Shown here: positions 48,961-59,038 of the stretch, in pieces | How positions within the stretch are numbered: position 1 is the stretch's first letter | Layout: the number at the start of each line of letters is the position of its first letter | Assembly (NCBI RefSeq): GCF_000262245.1 | Contig: NZ_AJSX01000030.1 | Span: forward strand, 113,269-177,268 | Direction: 5' to 3' | Source of the DNA: Pasteurella bettyae CCUG 2042 | Lineage (GTDB): Bacteria; Pseudomonadota; Gammaproteobacteria; Enterobacterales; Pasteurellaceae | DNA length: 64,000 nt | The notes under the pieces: generated by a model | Told to the model about the DNA's origin: nothing | The model's database searches: none | What the model saw: only the letters and a program-made list of their open reading frames with translations | Made by a program: the position numbers and the translations under genes

Positions 48961-50082
48961 GTGAGCCAATTTATTTCACAAGATCAACACTTTATGCAAT
49001 TAGCTATGGAACTTGCGGCTAAAGGGCAATTTACTACGACTCCAAACCCAGCCGTTGGGTGCGTATTAGTAAAAAATGGCAATATCGTAGGTAAAGGATT
49101 TCATTTTAAAGCGGGGGAGCCCCATGCTGAAGTAATGGCTATGCGAGAAGCAGGAGAAAAGGCAAAAGGTGCGACAGCTTATGTTACCTTAGAACCTTGT
49201 TCTCATTTTGGGAGAACGCCTCCTTGTGCCAAAGGCTTAATTGAAGCGGGTATCGCAAAAGTAATTGTCGCCATGCAAGATCCTAATCCTTCCGTCTCAG
49301 GTAAAGGTTTAAAAATGTTGATGGATGCGGGTATTGAAACCTCAGTAGGTTTATTGCAAGAGCAAGCAGAAGCATTAAATAAAGGTTTTCTTAAACGCAT
49401 GCGTACAGGAATGCCTTATCTCCAGTTAAAAATGGCGATGAGTATTGATGGACGTACAGCAACCGCAGAAGGAGAAAGTAAATGGATTACAGGAGAACAG
49501 GCTCGGGCAGATGTACAGCTTCAACGAGCAAAGGCATCAGCAATTCTCTCTGCAAGTAACACCGTATTGAAAGATAATCCTAATTTAAATGTGCGTTGGG
49601 AACAATTTCCTTCAGAATTACAATCACAATATAAAAAAGAACAACTCCGTCAGCCTATACGAGTGATTATTGATTCTAAACATCGGGTTTTACCTGGTTT
49701 AAATCTATTTAAAATCAATTCTCCCATATGGTTAGTGGGAACCAGTACTCGAGATATATCAATGTATCCAGAGTATTGTCATTCATTAGAATTACAACCC
49801 GAACCTCATCAAACCATGTTGCAAGCACTCATAATGGCTTTAGGCAAACAGCAAATAAACTCTATTTGGGTAGAAGCTGGGGCGGAGCTTGCAGGCTCAT
49901 TAATAGCAGAAAATTTAGTGGATGAACTGATTATTTATATGGCACCTAAATTATTGGGAGATCAAGCTCGAGGCTTATGTCATTTCCCTGCATTAACAAA
50001 ATTAGCAGATGCTCCATTATGGAAATTGCAGTCCATCGAGAAGCTCGGTGACGATGTTAAAATGATCTATACAAAGGATTAG
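48961..50082 (+). CDS. ribD: Bifunctional riboflavin deaminase/reductase RibD
   Basis: The product has 373 residues and starts with GTG at 48961. The N-terminal deaminase has HAEVMA and PCSHFGRTPPCAKGLIEAG zinc ligands. The C-terminal reductase begins near residue 150 (LKMAMSIDGRTATAEGESKW). It converts the GTP-derived pyrimidine into ribitylaminouracil phosphate for riboflavin. There is no FMN riboswitch, as the gene lies inside an operon with nrdR, as in other gamma-proteobacteria. Confidence 0.96.
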   Translation: MSQFISQDQHFMQLAMELAAKGQFTTTPNPAVGCVLVKNGNIVGKGFHFKAGEPHAEVMAMREAGEKAKGATAYVTLEPCSHFGRTPPCAKGLIEAGIAKVIVAMQDPNPSVSGKGLKMLMDAGIETSVGLLQEQAEALNKGFLKRMRTGMPYLQLKMAMSIDGRTATAEGESKWITGEQARADVQLQRAKASAILSASNTVLKDNPNLNVRWEQFPSELQSQYKKEQLRQPIRVIIDSKHRVLPGLNLFKINSPIWLVGTSTRDISMYPEYCHSLELQPEPHQTMLQALIMALGKQQINSIWVEAGAELAGSLIAENLVDELIIYMAPKLLGDQARGLCHFPALTKLADAPLWKLQSIEKLGDDVKMIYTKD

Positions 50083-50088
50083 CCTAAA

Positions 50089-51150
50089 ATGTTAAAAAAA
50101 ATTATTCAAGCCGCAATTATTGGCCTTGCTTGTGCGGGGTTGGTATTAGCTTTCTTGCCTAAACTTTCTTCTAATCATTTAGGCTTTTCCTTATATGTAA
50201 ATGAAGATTCTGTATTATCATTTAAAAATGCAGTACGTATTGCTTCTCCTGCAGTTGTAAATGTTTATAATCAATCTTTTTCCTCTTCTAATGCCGATGA
50301 ACGATTACAGGTTAATAGTTTAGGATCGGGTGTAATTATGTCAAAAGATGGTTATATTTTGACAAATATGCATGTGATTCAAAATGCCGATCAAATTGTA
50401 GTTGCCTTACAAAATGGCATAATTTCCGAAGCTGCACTTATCGGTTCAGATAAATTGACAGATTTGGCGGTATTAAAAATTCGAGCAGAGAATTTGCCTA
50501 CTATACCTCAAAATCCTAGTCGGAAGATTCATGTTGGAGATGTAGTGCTTGCAATTGGTAATCCCTATAATTTAGGACAAAGTGTCTCTCAAGGAATTAT
50601 TAGTGCTACGGGGCGAAATACGGTAGGCGATTCAGTAGGGCGCCAGAATTTTATTCAAACAGATGCTTCAATAAATCGAGGTAATTCTGGAGGAGCATTA
50701 ATTAATTCCTTAGGTGAATTGGTTGGTATTAGTACCTTAAGTTTTGGTAAAGATGCTTCTGATATTGCAGAAGGATTAAATTTTGCTATACCTATGAATA
50801 TTGCTAATGATGTACTTAATAAAATTATTCGCGATGGACGCGTGATCAGAGGCTTTTTCGGCGTACAAAGTAATATTATTTTTAATGAGAATACAGATTA
50901 TCAAGCTGGTGTAAAAGTGGGAAGTGTTGTTGAAAATGGACCAGCAGCTAAAGCAGGTATTCAACCGAATGATGTTATTCTTGAATTTAATAATGAGCCT
51001 GCAACCTCACCTGCTCAGATGATGCAAGTTATTAGTAATGTTAGACCAGGCAGTGTGGTGAATGTCCTTATTGAAAGAGAGGGTAGAAAATTAACTATTC
51101 CTGTACAAATAGAAGAATTTCCAGAGTCTATACCTGAGAACAATCAATAA
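50089..51150 (+). CDS. degS: Site-1 periplasmic serine protease DegS
   Basis: The product has 353 residues (E. coli: 355). One N-terminal anchor helix (residues 4-24) is followed by a trypsin-like domain with His95, Asp125 and Ser200 (NRGNSGGALIN), then one PDZ domain (VENGPAAKAGIQPNDVILEF). It cleaves RseA in response to unfolded outer-membrane proteins and so activates sigma E. It is the last gene of its operon, 6 bp after ribD, with a terminator immediately after it. Confidence 0.95.
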   Translation: MLKKIIQAAIIGLACAGLVLAFLPKLSSNHLGFSLYVNEDSVLSFKNAVRIASPAVVNVYNQSFSSSNADERLQVNSLGSGVIMSKDGYILTNMHVIQNADQIVVALQNGIISEAALIGSDKLTDLAVLKIRAENLPTIPQNPSRKIHVGDVVLAIGNPYNLGQSVSQGIISATGRNTVGDSVGRQNFIQTDASINRGNSGGALINSLGELVGISTLSFGKDASDIAEGLNFAIPMNIANDVLNKIIRDGRVIRGFFGVQSNIIFNENTDYQAGVKVGSVVENGPAAKAGIQPNDVILEFNNEPATSPAQMMQVISNVRPGSVVNVLIEREGRKLTIPVQIEEFPESIPENNQ

Positions 51151-51160
51151 ATTCTGTAGA

Positions 51161-51190
51161 AAAGCGACCTATGTCGCTTTTTTATTTTTA
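51161..51190 (+). terminator. Intrinsic terminator after degS
   Basis: AAAGCGAC (51161-51168) pairs with GTCGCTTT (51173-51180), a 4-nt loop, followed by TTTTATTTTT. The first ATG of the longest alkaline phosphatase frame (51171) lies inside this hairpin, which argues against that start. Confidence 0.9.
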
Positions 51191-51196
51191 TTCATA

Positions 51197-51225
51197 TAGT
51201 CATAATTCTGTCATATATCTTTTTT
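51197..51225 (+). promoter_or_regulatory. Pho box (PhoB binding site)
   Basis: Three 7-mers at 11-bp spacing fit PhoB repeats: TAGTCAT (51197-51203), CTGTCAT (51208-51214, perfect) and CTTTTTT (51219-51225), separated by AT-rich 4-mers. A -10-like TATATT lies directly downstream (51225-51230). The site is about 50 bp before the natural start codon of the alkaline phosphatase gene. Confidence 0.75.
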
Positions 51226-51273
51226 ATATTATAGCCAGTCAGGTAAAACCTTCTACTTATAACTGGAGAATAT

Positions 51274-53015
51274 ATGAAAAATATGCATTAATCCCTTTTA
51301 TTCTAGTCGCTTTCCCTTTTTATTCATCAGCAAATACGATTTATCCTTTAGATCGGGCAACAATGATGGTTGATGGTAAATTTGATTTTAAAGTTGAATT
51401 TGATGAAGTCATTCAACCTCAACAAGTAAGTATTTTGATTAATGGTAAAGATTTCAAAGAGGTTTTAGGTAGTAAACAAGTTGAATTTATTGAAAAAGAA
51501 GATGGTAATAATGTTTCAGCATTATGGTTACGTAATGTAAGTATCCAGAGTGCAGGCAATTATAAAGTACAAGCAAAAGTAAATGATAAAACTACAGAAG
51601 TTAATTGGACAGTTTATAAAACACCAGATGTAGCAAAGGCTAAAAATGTCATTTTCTTCTTAGGTGATGGTATGTCTGTTGCTCATAGAACTGGTGCGAG
51701 AATTTTATCGAAGGGTATTTATGAAGGCAAAGCAAAAGGTAAATTAGCAATGGATAGTTTGCCTATTAGTGGTTTTATTGGAACTTATAGTACGGATGCG
51801 ATTACCGCAGATAGTGCAAATACTATGAGTGCTTATATGACTGGGCATAAATCTGCAATTAATGCTTTAGGTGTTTATGTAAGTCGTTCTAAAGATAATT
51901 TAAATCATCCTAAACAAGAAACTTTAGGCGAAGTCATTCGTCGTAAAACAAATAAAAGCTTAGGTATCGTAAGTGATGCCGAAGTAGAAGATGCAACGCC
52001 AGCAGCCGTGGTTTCTCATACACGTCGGCGTGCAGACAAAGATAAAATTGTTGGTATGTTTTATGATGTTAAGCCAGATGTATTGTTAGGCGGTGGATCA
52101 GCTTATTTTCTCCCTAAATCAATAGTTGGTTCTAAACGTAAAGATGATATTAACTATATAGAAAAATTCAAACAAGATGGTTATACATTAGTTACTAATA
52201 ATACAGAATTAACAACAATTGATAAAAATACCAATAAACTTTTAGGATTATTCCACACGGGGAATATGGACGGTGTTTTAGATCGTCGTTTCTTAAAAAA
52301 TAATGTAACTAAAAAATTCCCTGACCAACCTGATTTAACCACCATGACTAAAACTGCTTTAGATGTGTTATCTAAAAATCCAGAAGGATTTGTATTAGTG
52401 GTTGAATCTGCCTTAATAGATAAAGCATCACATCCATTAGATTGGGAACGCGCATTAACAAATACGATAATGTTAGACCAATCAGTTGATATCGCAAAAA
52501 AATTTGCAGAAAAACATCCAGATACATTAATTATTGTAACTGGGGATCATACTCATGGTATTTCGATCATTGGTACGGTAGATGATGAAAAAGAAGGTCA
52601 TGATATGCGTGAAAAGGTTGGAGTATATGAAAAAGCAGGATATCCAAATTATGAAGATAAAAATAAGGACGGCTATCCTGATGATATTAATGTTTCAAAA
52701 CGTTTAGCCGTATTCTTTAATAACTTTCCTGATTACTATGAAACATTCCGCCCTAAGTTAGATAATCCATTTACTCCAGCTATCAAAAATGAGAAAGGTG
52801 AATATGTGGCTAATGAGATATACAAAGATATTCCTGGAGCAGTATTAAGAACAGGTATTTTGCCTCGTACAGAATCTCAAGGTGTTCACTCTGTTGATGA
52901 TATCGTAATTCAAGCACAAGGACCAGGGTCAGAAGATATCAAAGGTTACATGGAAAACTCAGATATTTTCAAAGTTTTAATGGATAGTTTAGCAATTAAT
53001 GGGATAAAAAAATAA
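51274..53015 (+). pseudogene. phoA: Alkaline phosphatase, reading frame broken by a 1-nt deletion after the start codon
   Basis: GGAG plus ATG at 51274 is the natural start. It is followed by five A residues and then TATGCATTA, so translation stops after MKNMH. With six A residues it would read MKKYALIPFILVAFPFYSSA, a perfect signal peptide, and then join the open frame. That frame is open back to 51171, but through a terminator and the Pho box. The mature part has an N-terminal beta domain (about 100 residues), then motifs FFLGDGMS, TADSANTMSAYMTG (active-site Ser), VTGDHTHG and QGVHSVDD of zinc alkaline phosphatases. About 580 residues if restored. It could be a true mutation, a phase or slippage state, or a sequence error. 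Confidence 0.8.
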
Positions 53016-53021
53016 AAGCAC

Positions 53022-53498
53022 ATGTTGAAAATTAATACTAAAAAAGAAGTTTCTTCCATTTTGTTTAAACAATTCAAACAATGTGTTTATATCATTGTTC
53101 TATCACTTCTATGCTCATCTGTACAGGCTAAGAATGAATTATTGTTTGATGAACTTTATGGGAAAATTTCTTCATTAGGTATGGAATTTTCTGACAAGGT
53201 AAAGCAGTTTGATAGGAAAACTGTCACCATGAAAGGATTTATGGCGCCGCCATTAAAAGCAGATGCTAAATTTTTTGTACTCACAAAAATGCCCATGGCA
53301 TTATGTCCATTTTGTTCATCTGATGCAGATTGGCCTGAAGATATTGTTGTGGTCTATCTAGATAAACACCAAAAATTTGTTCAAAACAACACACGAATTG
53401 AAGTAGAAGGCATATTAGAATTTGGTTCTTGGACAGATCCAGATACAGGATTTTTGAGTTTACTGCGTTTAGTCGATGCGAACTTTCATGCGTTATAA
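53022..53498 (+). CDS. Exported DUF3299-like protein
   Basis: This 158-residue protein has a long signal-like N-terminus (hydrophobic core ~22-36, ending SVQA). The body has the DUF3299 pattern: VTMKGFMAPPLK, then FFVLTKMPMALCPFC, with a CPFC pair that could bind metal or form a disulfide, and IEVEGILEFG. Function is not established. Homologues sit beside LolCDE/MacB-like ABC genes in zinc-regulated operons such as Pseudomonas PA4063-PA4066 (from memory). Here it follows the alkaline phosphatase by 6 bp and precedes an ABC ATPase gene. Confidence 0.7.
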   Translation: MLKINTKKEVSSILFKQFKQCVYIIVLSLLCSSVQAKNELLFDELYGKISSLGMEFSDKVKQFDRKTVTMKGFMAPPLKADAKFFVLTKMPMALCPFCSSDADWPEDIVVVYLDKHQKFVQNNTRIEVEGILEFGSWTDPDTGFLSLLRLVDANFHAL

Positions 53499-53531
53499 AT
53501 AATATTAACAAAATATTATGAGTGAGGTTTT

Positions 53532-54224
53532 ATGGCTAATTTATCTATTCGGAATTTAGAAATGCGAGTTTCTTGCTTTCCGAATCCTATTTTACAACTT
53601 GAAAAGTTAAAGATTCTTGCTGGAGAACAAGTCGCTATTATTGGTCCTTCTGGGTGTGGCAAAAGCACCCTATTAAATTTAGTGAGTGGTTTATTAAAAC
53701 CTACTTCGGGGGAAATCGAATGGGATAAAAATAATATTGCGAGTTTATCACCAGCTGAACAAGATAAATGGCGATTTCAGCATGCTGGTATGATTATGCA
53801 GGACTTTTATTTAACGCCTGGATTAAGTGCAATTGAAAATGTTTTACTTCCAATATCATTTCTTTATTGGACAGTATCTAATGAGCATTATCAAAAAGCT
53901 AAAGATTTATTACTATCATTAAACATGCCCAATGTAGATACTAATGTAGAACATTTATCTCGTGGTGAAAAACAACGTGTTGCTATAGCACGAGCTTTGA
54001 TTATGAATCCTAAAATTCTTATTGCGGATGAGCCTACTGCAAGCCTAGATGTGGAAAATGGTCATAAAATTTCTGAATTATTGACCGCACTTTGTAAAGA
54101 ACAAAATATTACTTTACTGGTTGCGACTCATGATCCTTATTTGATTGGTTTGATGAAACGTTGCATTCGTTTAGAAAATGGTCGAATTGCTTCTGATAAG
54201 CAGGATGGTCTTCTCTATGTTTAA
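53532..54224 (+). CDS. ABC transporter ATP-binding protein, LolD/MacB type
   Basis: This 230-residue ATPase has Walker A GPSGCGKST (residue ~37), a Q-loop (MIMQDFYLTPGLS) and signature LSRGEKQRVAIARAL, where Arg replaces the usual second Gly. Walker B is ILIADEPTASLD and the H-loop is VATHD. It pairs with the FtsX-like permease that overlaps its end by 8 bp. Such ATPases usually power mechanotransmission or extraction of substrates rather than classic import. Confidence 0.9.
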   Translation: MANLSIRNLEMRVSCFPNPILQLEKLKILAGEQVAIIGPSGCGKSTLLNLVSGLLKPTSGEIEWDKNNIASLSPAEQDKWRFQHAGMIMQDFYLTPGLSAIENVLLPISFLYWTVSNEHYQKAKDLLLSLNMPNVDTNVEHLSRGEKQRVAIARALIMNPKILIADEPTASLDVENGHKISELLTALCKEQNITLLVATHDPYLIGLMKRCIRLENGRIASDKQDGLLYV

Positions 54225-55455
54225 ATTATTATTTTTAGATTTTAAACAAAGTAAATTAGGTAGTTTGCTAATTATTTTATTAATTGCATTATCTAGTGCG
54301 TTAAGTATTGCTATTAATCTACAAGAACGGGCAGTAAGAGAAGGTAGCACTCAGGCAGCTGAAAGATTTGATTTAATAATTGGTGCACCAGGAAGTGAAA
54401 CTCAGCTAGTGCTAAGTTCAGTATTTTTACAACCTGCATTTTTGAGTCTAATAGATTATAAAATTTACCAAGATCTTGAAAAAAATGACAAGGTAGATTG
54501 GGCTGCCCCTTTAGCTTTTGGTGATTTTTATCAAGATTCTACGATTGTTGGAACGAATATTAATTTAGTAACTGATGGTGGCAAGCGAAAAATTATTGGA
54601 CGTGTTTTTAATTATTTAAATGAAGCTGTTGTTGGGCAAAATACAGGACTTAAAATTGGAGACCATTTTTCACCTATTCATGGTCAAGTTGGTGATGTCA
54701 ATCGTCATGTTCATAAAGAACAATCTTATGTTGTTGTAGGGATTGTACCAGCGGAAGGAAATCGTTGGGATCACGCTATTTATGTACCTATTGAATCAGT
54801 TTGGAAAGTTCATGCTAATCATCATGATCAACATCCTTTACTGAATATTAATGAGAGAAAAAAACGTAATCTTCAGCATGAAAAATATGACGATTCAGAA
54901 TATATTCAGCCATTGGGAGCGTCTGCAATTGTTGTGAAACCTAAAAGTTTTTCTGGAGCATATCAATTAAGAAATCGATATAAAAATGAATCAACTCAAG
55001 CAGTATTTCCAGCTGAAGTCTTAGTTAAAGTACATTCCTTATTAGGTGATAGTAAACAAGTATTATTGTGGATTTCTATTGTTACGCAAATTCTAATGGC
55101 GTTAACACTATTGATGATTATTGTGTTGTATCTTAAAAATCGCCGTCAACAAATTGCTGTATGGCGTATTTTTGGTGCACCTCGAAATAAAATATTTTTA
55201 CTAGTATGGTTAGCTTTAGTTATTGTAATTGTGCTTGCGATGCTATTAGGAATCTTGATTGGCTGGATATTTGCACTAATTATTTCATATTATTTGAGCA
55301 TTGAAAGTGGTTTCCAATTACCAGTGTATTTAAGTGATGAAGATGGATATTTTGTGTTATTTAACTTTATATTTGCTATTTTAGTTGCTTTGATTCCGTC
55401 ATTATTATTCTATCGACAATCACCAATTCATATTTTACAAAATCGTTATAATTAA
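54217..55455 (+). CDS. ABC transporter permease, MacB/FtsX type
   Basis: The product has 412 residues from the ATG at 54217 (an upstream in-frame start lies at 54178). One N-terminal helix (about 14-34) is followed by a ~240-residue periplasmic MacB_PCD domain (FDLIIGAPGSETQLVLSSVF) and three C-terminal helices (about 285-400) of the FtsX domain (VWRIFGAPRNKIFLL). It has a His-rich loop, VHANHHDQHPLLN, which could bind metal. This fits a metal-related role alongside the DUF3299 protein, but that is inference. Confidence 0.88.
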   Translation: MFKLLFLDFKQSKLGSLLIILLIALSSALSIAINLQERAVREGSTQAAERFDLIIGAPGSETQLVLSSVFLQPAFLSLIDYKIYQDLEKNDKVDWAAPLAFGDFYQDSTIVGTNINLVTDGGKRKIIGRVFNYLNEAVVGQNTGLKIGDHFSPIHGQVGDVNRHVHKEQSYVVVGIVPAEGNRWDHAIYVPIESVWKVHANHHDQHPLLNINERKKRNLQHEKYDDSEYIQPLGASAIVVKPKSFSGAYQLRNRYKNESTQAVFPAEVLVKVHSLLGDSKQVLLWISIVTQILMALTLLMIIVLYLKNRRQQIAVWRIFGAPRNKIFLLVWLALVIVIVLAMLLGILIGWIFALIISYYLSIESGFQLPVYLSDEDGYFVLFNFIFAILVALIPSLLFYRQSPIHILQNRYN

Positions 55456-55507
55456 TTGATCTTATGAAATTTTGTCAATTCTAACCGCACTTTATAGATA
55501 GCCATAA

Positions 55508-55536
55508 TAAAAAAGGACATTGTAAATGTCCTCTTT
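55508..55536. terminator. Intrinsic terminator between ABC permease and hemL
   Basis: AGGACATT (55514-55521) pairs with AATGTCCT (55525-55532). A-runs before it give a T tail on the minus strand for hemL. The adjacent uptake core (55484-55492) and GCGGTT add structure for the rightward transcript. Confidence 0.8.
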
Positions 55537-55558
55537 GCGGTTATGTCAATTGATTATT

Positions 55559-56842
55559 TTATGCAAGTGCCGCAAAGGCTTTATCGGCTACTTTTAATGT
55601 ATATTCAATATCCTCATCTGTGTGAGCTAATGACATGAAACCAGCCTCAAATGCAGATGGTGCAAGATAAATACCTTCATTGAGCATTTTATGAAAGAAT
55701 ATTTTAAATTTTTCAGTATCACAATCCATTACATCTTGATAGCAAGTGACTTCTGGTTTGTCTGTAAAGAATAAACCAAACATTCCACCTACGTAGTTGA
55801 CTGTGAATGGAACATGATGTTTTTCGGCAAGGGCTTTTAAACCTAATGCTAATTTTTCTGTTAATTCAGCAAGGCGTTTTTCATTACCTGTTTTTTGTAA
55901 TTCAGTTAAACAAGCAAGACCTGCTGACATGGCAATCGGGTTACCTGATAATGTACCGGCTTGATATACTGGACCAGTTGGAGCAATATATTCCATAATT
56001 TCTTTTTTACCGCCGAAGGCACCTACAGGCATGCCGCCACCAATGACTTTACCTAAACAAGTTAAATCGGGTTTTACATTGTAATAAGATTGAGCGCCAC
56101 TTAATGCCACACGAAAACCTGTCATTACTTCATCAATAATAAATACCGCACCATATTGGTCACAAAGCTCACGTAAACCTTGTAAGAAATTATTTTGAGG
56201 TGGTACACAGTTCATATTTCCAGCAACAGGTTCAACAATTACACAGGCAATTTGGTCAGGATATTGCTGAAATGCCCGTTTAACTGACTCAATATCATTA
56301 TAAGTACAGGTTAATGTATGTTTGGCAAAATCAGCTGGGACACCAGGAGAATTAGGTTGACCTAAAGTTAAAGCACCAGAGCCTGCTTTTACTAAGAGTG
56401 AATCGGCATGACCATGATAACAACCCTCAAATTTAATAATTTTATTACGGTTGGTATAACCTCTAGCTAAACGAATCGCAGACATGGTCGCTTCAGTCCC
56501 TGAACTTACCATACGTACCATTTCAATGGATGGAATTAATTTACAGACTAATTCCGCTAAATCTATTTCAATTGAGGTAGGCGCACCAAAACTTAATCCA
56601 TTTTCAGCCGTTTTCATTACTGCATTTAAGATAGCCGGGTGGTTATGACCTAAAATCATTGGCCCCCATGAACCTACATAGTCCACATATCGCTTACCAT
56701 CGGTATCCCAAATATAAGCACCTTTTGCTTTTTGAATAAATACGGGTGTCCCGCCAACGCCTCTAAATGCTCGTACTGGCGAATTTACACCACCAGGGAT
56801 AACTTTTTGCGCTCGTGAGAAGAGAGTATTGGAATCTGTCAT
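55559..56842 (-). CDS. hemL: Glutamate-1-semialdehyde 2,1-aminomutase
   Basis: The product has 427 residues (E. coli: 426). Motifs are [41 protein letters not shown] [12 protein letters not shown], and the PLP lysine region [19 protein letters not shown]. It makes 5-aminolevulinate from glutamate-1-semialdehyde, the committed C5 step of tetrapyrrole synthesis. It is notable because H. influenzae itself lost most haem genes but kept hemL-like enzymes in some lineages; I cannot judge the full pathway from here. Confidence 0.97.
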   Translation of the reverse strand: MTDSNTLFSRAQKVIPGGVNSPVRAFRGVGGTPVFIQKAKGAYIWDTDGKRYVDYVGSWGPMILGHNHPAILNAVMKTAENGLSFGAPTSIEIDLAELVCKLIPSIEMVRMVSSGTEATMSAIRLARGYTNRNKIIKFEGCYHGHADSLLVKAGSGALTLGQPNSPGVPADFAKHTLTCTYNDIESVKRAFQQYPDQIACVIVEPVAGNMNCVPPQNNFLQGLRELCDQYGAVFIIDEVMTGFRVALSGAQSYYNVKPDLTCLGKVIGGGMPVGAFGGKKEIMEYIAPTGPVYQAGTLSGNPIAMSAGLACLTELQKTGNEKRLAELTEKLALGLKALAEKHHVPFTVNYVGGMFGLFFTDKPEVTCYQDVMDCDTEKFKIFFHKMLNEGIYLAPSAFEAGFMSLAHTDEDIEYTLKVADKAFAALA

Positions 56843-57014
56843 AATGAGTTTCCTAGTTTATTTGTAATAAAATCTGATAAAACCGATATATTGTACTTCA
56901 AATATCATAAATATTTTCTTTTTTATAAAAATATTTATGTAGTGAATATCCCTTTATGGTATTCTTTGCCATCTAAAATTGTCATTTAAGAGCATTTATG
57001 AAGGTATAAATTAG

Positions 57015-58094
57015 ATGTTATGGCTTAGTTTGATTCTTACATTTATCGTTTCATTTTTAACGATTATTATTGCAAAACCGATTGCGATTAAAGTTGGGTT
57101 GGTTGATAAACCTAATTATCGTAAACGTCATCAAGGTGCAATTCCATTATTGGGTGGTATTTCTTTATTTATGGGAAACCTTTGTTTCTATTTATTGCAA
57201 TGGGATTCAACTCGTTTACCTTATTTATATCTCTTTTGTGTCTTAGTTTTATTAATCATAGGGTTGCTAGATGACCGATTTGATTTAAGTGCTGCATTAC
57301 GAGCCGGTATTCAAGCCGTGTTATCTGTGTTAATGATTTATTTCGGTCATTTATCTTTAGAGCATTTAGGACAAATTATTGGTCCATTCCAAATTACCTT
57401 GGGTCCTGTTGGTTTTATTATTACTGTATTTGCAACTATTGCAATAATTAATGCCTTCAATATGATTGATGGTATCGATGGTTTATTAGGCGGTTTATCT
57501 AGCGTTAGTTTTTCAGCCATTGCGATTTTAATGCTGTTAGATGGGCAGTATGATTTAGCCGTATGGTGCTTTGCATTGATTATAGCTTTAATACCTTATG
57601 TGATGTTTAATTTAACTATCTTTGGTAAAGAACGCAAAATTTTTATGGGAGATAGTGGCAGTACATTAATTGGCTTCACAATGATTTGGATTCTTTTACT
57701 GAGTACTCAAGGAAAAGGACACCCAATGAATCCTGTGACTGCATTATGGGTGATTGCTATTCCAATTATTGATATGATCGCTGTTATTTATCGTCGTTTA
57801 CGTAAAGGTAAAAGCCCATTTAAACCAGATCGTTTACATGTACATCACTTAATGGTTCGAGCAGGTTTAACATCACGTCAAGCACTTTTAGTGATTACCT
57901 TGTTTTCTGCGCTTTGTGCAGGATTTGGTATTTTAGGTGAAGTTTATTACATTAATGAATGGATAATGTTTATTTTATTTATTGGATTATTCTTCTTATA
58001 CCTATATTCGATTACTAAAGCCTGGAAAGTAACTCGTTTTATTCGTCGTATGAAACGTAGAGCGCAACGCCGTTTGAATCAAAAAAAAGCATAA
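57015..58094 (+). CDS. wecA: Undecaprenyl-phosphate GlcNAc-1-phosphate transferase
   Basis: This 359-residue polytopic enzyme has 11 helices. Motifs are VDKPNYRKRHQGAIPLLGGI, LLDDRFDLSAALR, NAFNMIDGIDGLLGG, GDSGSTLIGF and HVHHLMVRAGLTSRQ. It loads GlcNAc-1-P on undecaprenyl phosphate to start O-antigen, ECA or capsule-like glycan synthesis. A possible extended -10 (TGG-TATTCT, 56957-56965) lies upstream. It forms a pair with the Wzz-like gene. Confidence 0.95.
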   Translation: MLWLSLILTFIVSFLTIIIAKPIAIKVGLVDKPNYRKRHQGAIPLLGGISLFMGNLCFYLLQWDSTRLPYLYLFCVLVLLIIGLLDDRFDLSAALRAGIQAVLSVLMIYFGHLSLEHLGQIIGPFQITLGPVGFIITVFATIAIINAFNMIDGIDGLLGGLSSVSFSAIAILMLLDGQYDLAVWCFALIIALIPYVMFNLTIFGKERKIFMGDSGSTLIGFTMIWILLLSTQGKGHPMNPVTALWVIAIPIIDMIAVIYRRLRKGKSPFKPDRLHVHHLMVRAGLTSRQALLVITLFSALCAGFGILGEVYYINEWIMFILFIGLFFLYLYSITKAWKVTRFIRRMKRRAQRRLNQKKA

Positions 58095-58115
58095 TTTTAT
58101 TATTTGGGGTTAACT

Positions 58116-58898
58116 ATGTCAGAAAATAATTCAACTAATTCAAGTTCAGGATTTAAATTATTACTCATTACTCTCTTATCCACAGCTGTATTTGCAGGGG
58201 CAGGTTATGGGGCTAGCTATTTAATGAAAGAACAATGGACTTCAGATGTTTCTCTTGAAAAACCTTCAACCGCAGAATTAGGTAATTATTACTCATTATT
58301 TTCCACATATAATTTAGTTAATGAAAAGAAAGTCGATACTGAAGCCGATATGGTGGTATTTAATAGTTTTAAACAATTAGCGACTTCTTATGATCATGCA
58401 AAAACATTCTGGGAAAATACAGATTATTATAAGCAACAGCTTACGGATAACCCTCAACATGATTCTGAATTATTAGACAAGTTAATTAAAAAAATTAATC
58501 TTGTAGAAAATGGTAGTGATAAGGCTAGACTAACTCTAGAACTGGAAAATCCTAAAAGAGCTAATGAGTTGCTATCTTCTTATATGGACTATACGAATAA
58601 TTTGAATAAACAATCTGTTTATAATGATCTTATTGTTAAATGGAAAAGTTTATTTGATCAAGTTAAATCTGCTAGCGAAGTTAATTTAGATTCTAACGGT
58701 AAACAAAACTGGGAAGCTAAGTTAAAAATGATGCGTTCAGTCTCAGGATTAGATGATAATTTATCTAGCTACCATTTTCTTAAAAAACCAGGACAAGCGG
58801 CGTTATCAGGTCCAGATCGTCTATTATGGGCAGGTGCTGGTGCAGGCGTTGGGTTTATCTTAGGATTATTAATTTCATTATTTATGCGTAGAAAATAG
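58116..58898 (+). CDS. Wzz-family chain-length determinant
   Basis: The product has 260 residues from the ATG at 58116 (GGGG six bases upstream; an earlier start at 58104 lacks this). A helix lies near residues 17-38 and another at the C-terminus (about 236-256, GAGAGVGFILGLLISLF). Between them is a coiled periplasmic Wzz domain. The GPDRLLWAGAG junction is typical. It sets the polymer length of glycans started by WecA, its upstream neighbour by 21 bp. Confidence 0.85.
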   Translation: MSENNSTNSSSGFKLLLITLLSTAVFAGAGYGASYLMKEQWTSDVSLEKPSTAELGNYYSLFSTYNLVNEKKVDTEADMVVFNSFKQLATSYDHAKTFWENTDYYKQQLTDNPQHDSELLDKLIKKINLVENGSDKARLTLELENPKRANELLSSYMDYTNNLNKQSVYNDLIVKWKSLFDQVKSASEVNLDSNGKQNWEAKLKMMRSVSGLDDNLSSYHFLKKPGQAALSGPDRLLWAGAGAGVGFILGLLISLFMRRK

Positions 58899-58913
58899 TT
58901 AATCAACTAAATA

Positions 58914-58942
58914 AAAAAGCCTAAATAATTTAGGCTTTTTTA
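58914..58942 (+). terminator. Intrinsic terminator after the wzz-like gene
   Basis: AAAAAGCCTAAA (58914-58925) pairs with TTTAGGCTTTTT (58929-58940), with T and A tracts on both sides. Confidence 0.88.
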
Positions 58943-59038
58943 TTATGGTTAATACAGCAAAAGTGCGGTCATTTTCCTAAAAATTTGAATAACAATGCTA
59001 TGAAAACTCAAATTTTTTCTTTGTTTGTAGTGATTAAA

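Noticed and set aside
51171..51273. Upstream extension of the alkaline phosphatase frame starting at the ATG at 51171
   Set aside because: The ATG lies in the loop of the degS terminator and the extension reads through the Pho box and promoter; it has no ribosome site and destroys the signal peptide.
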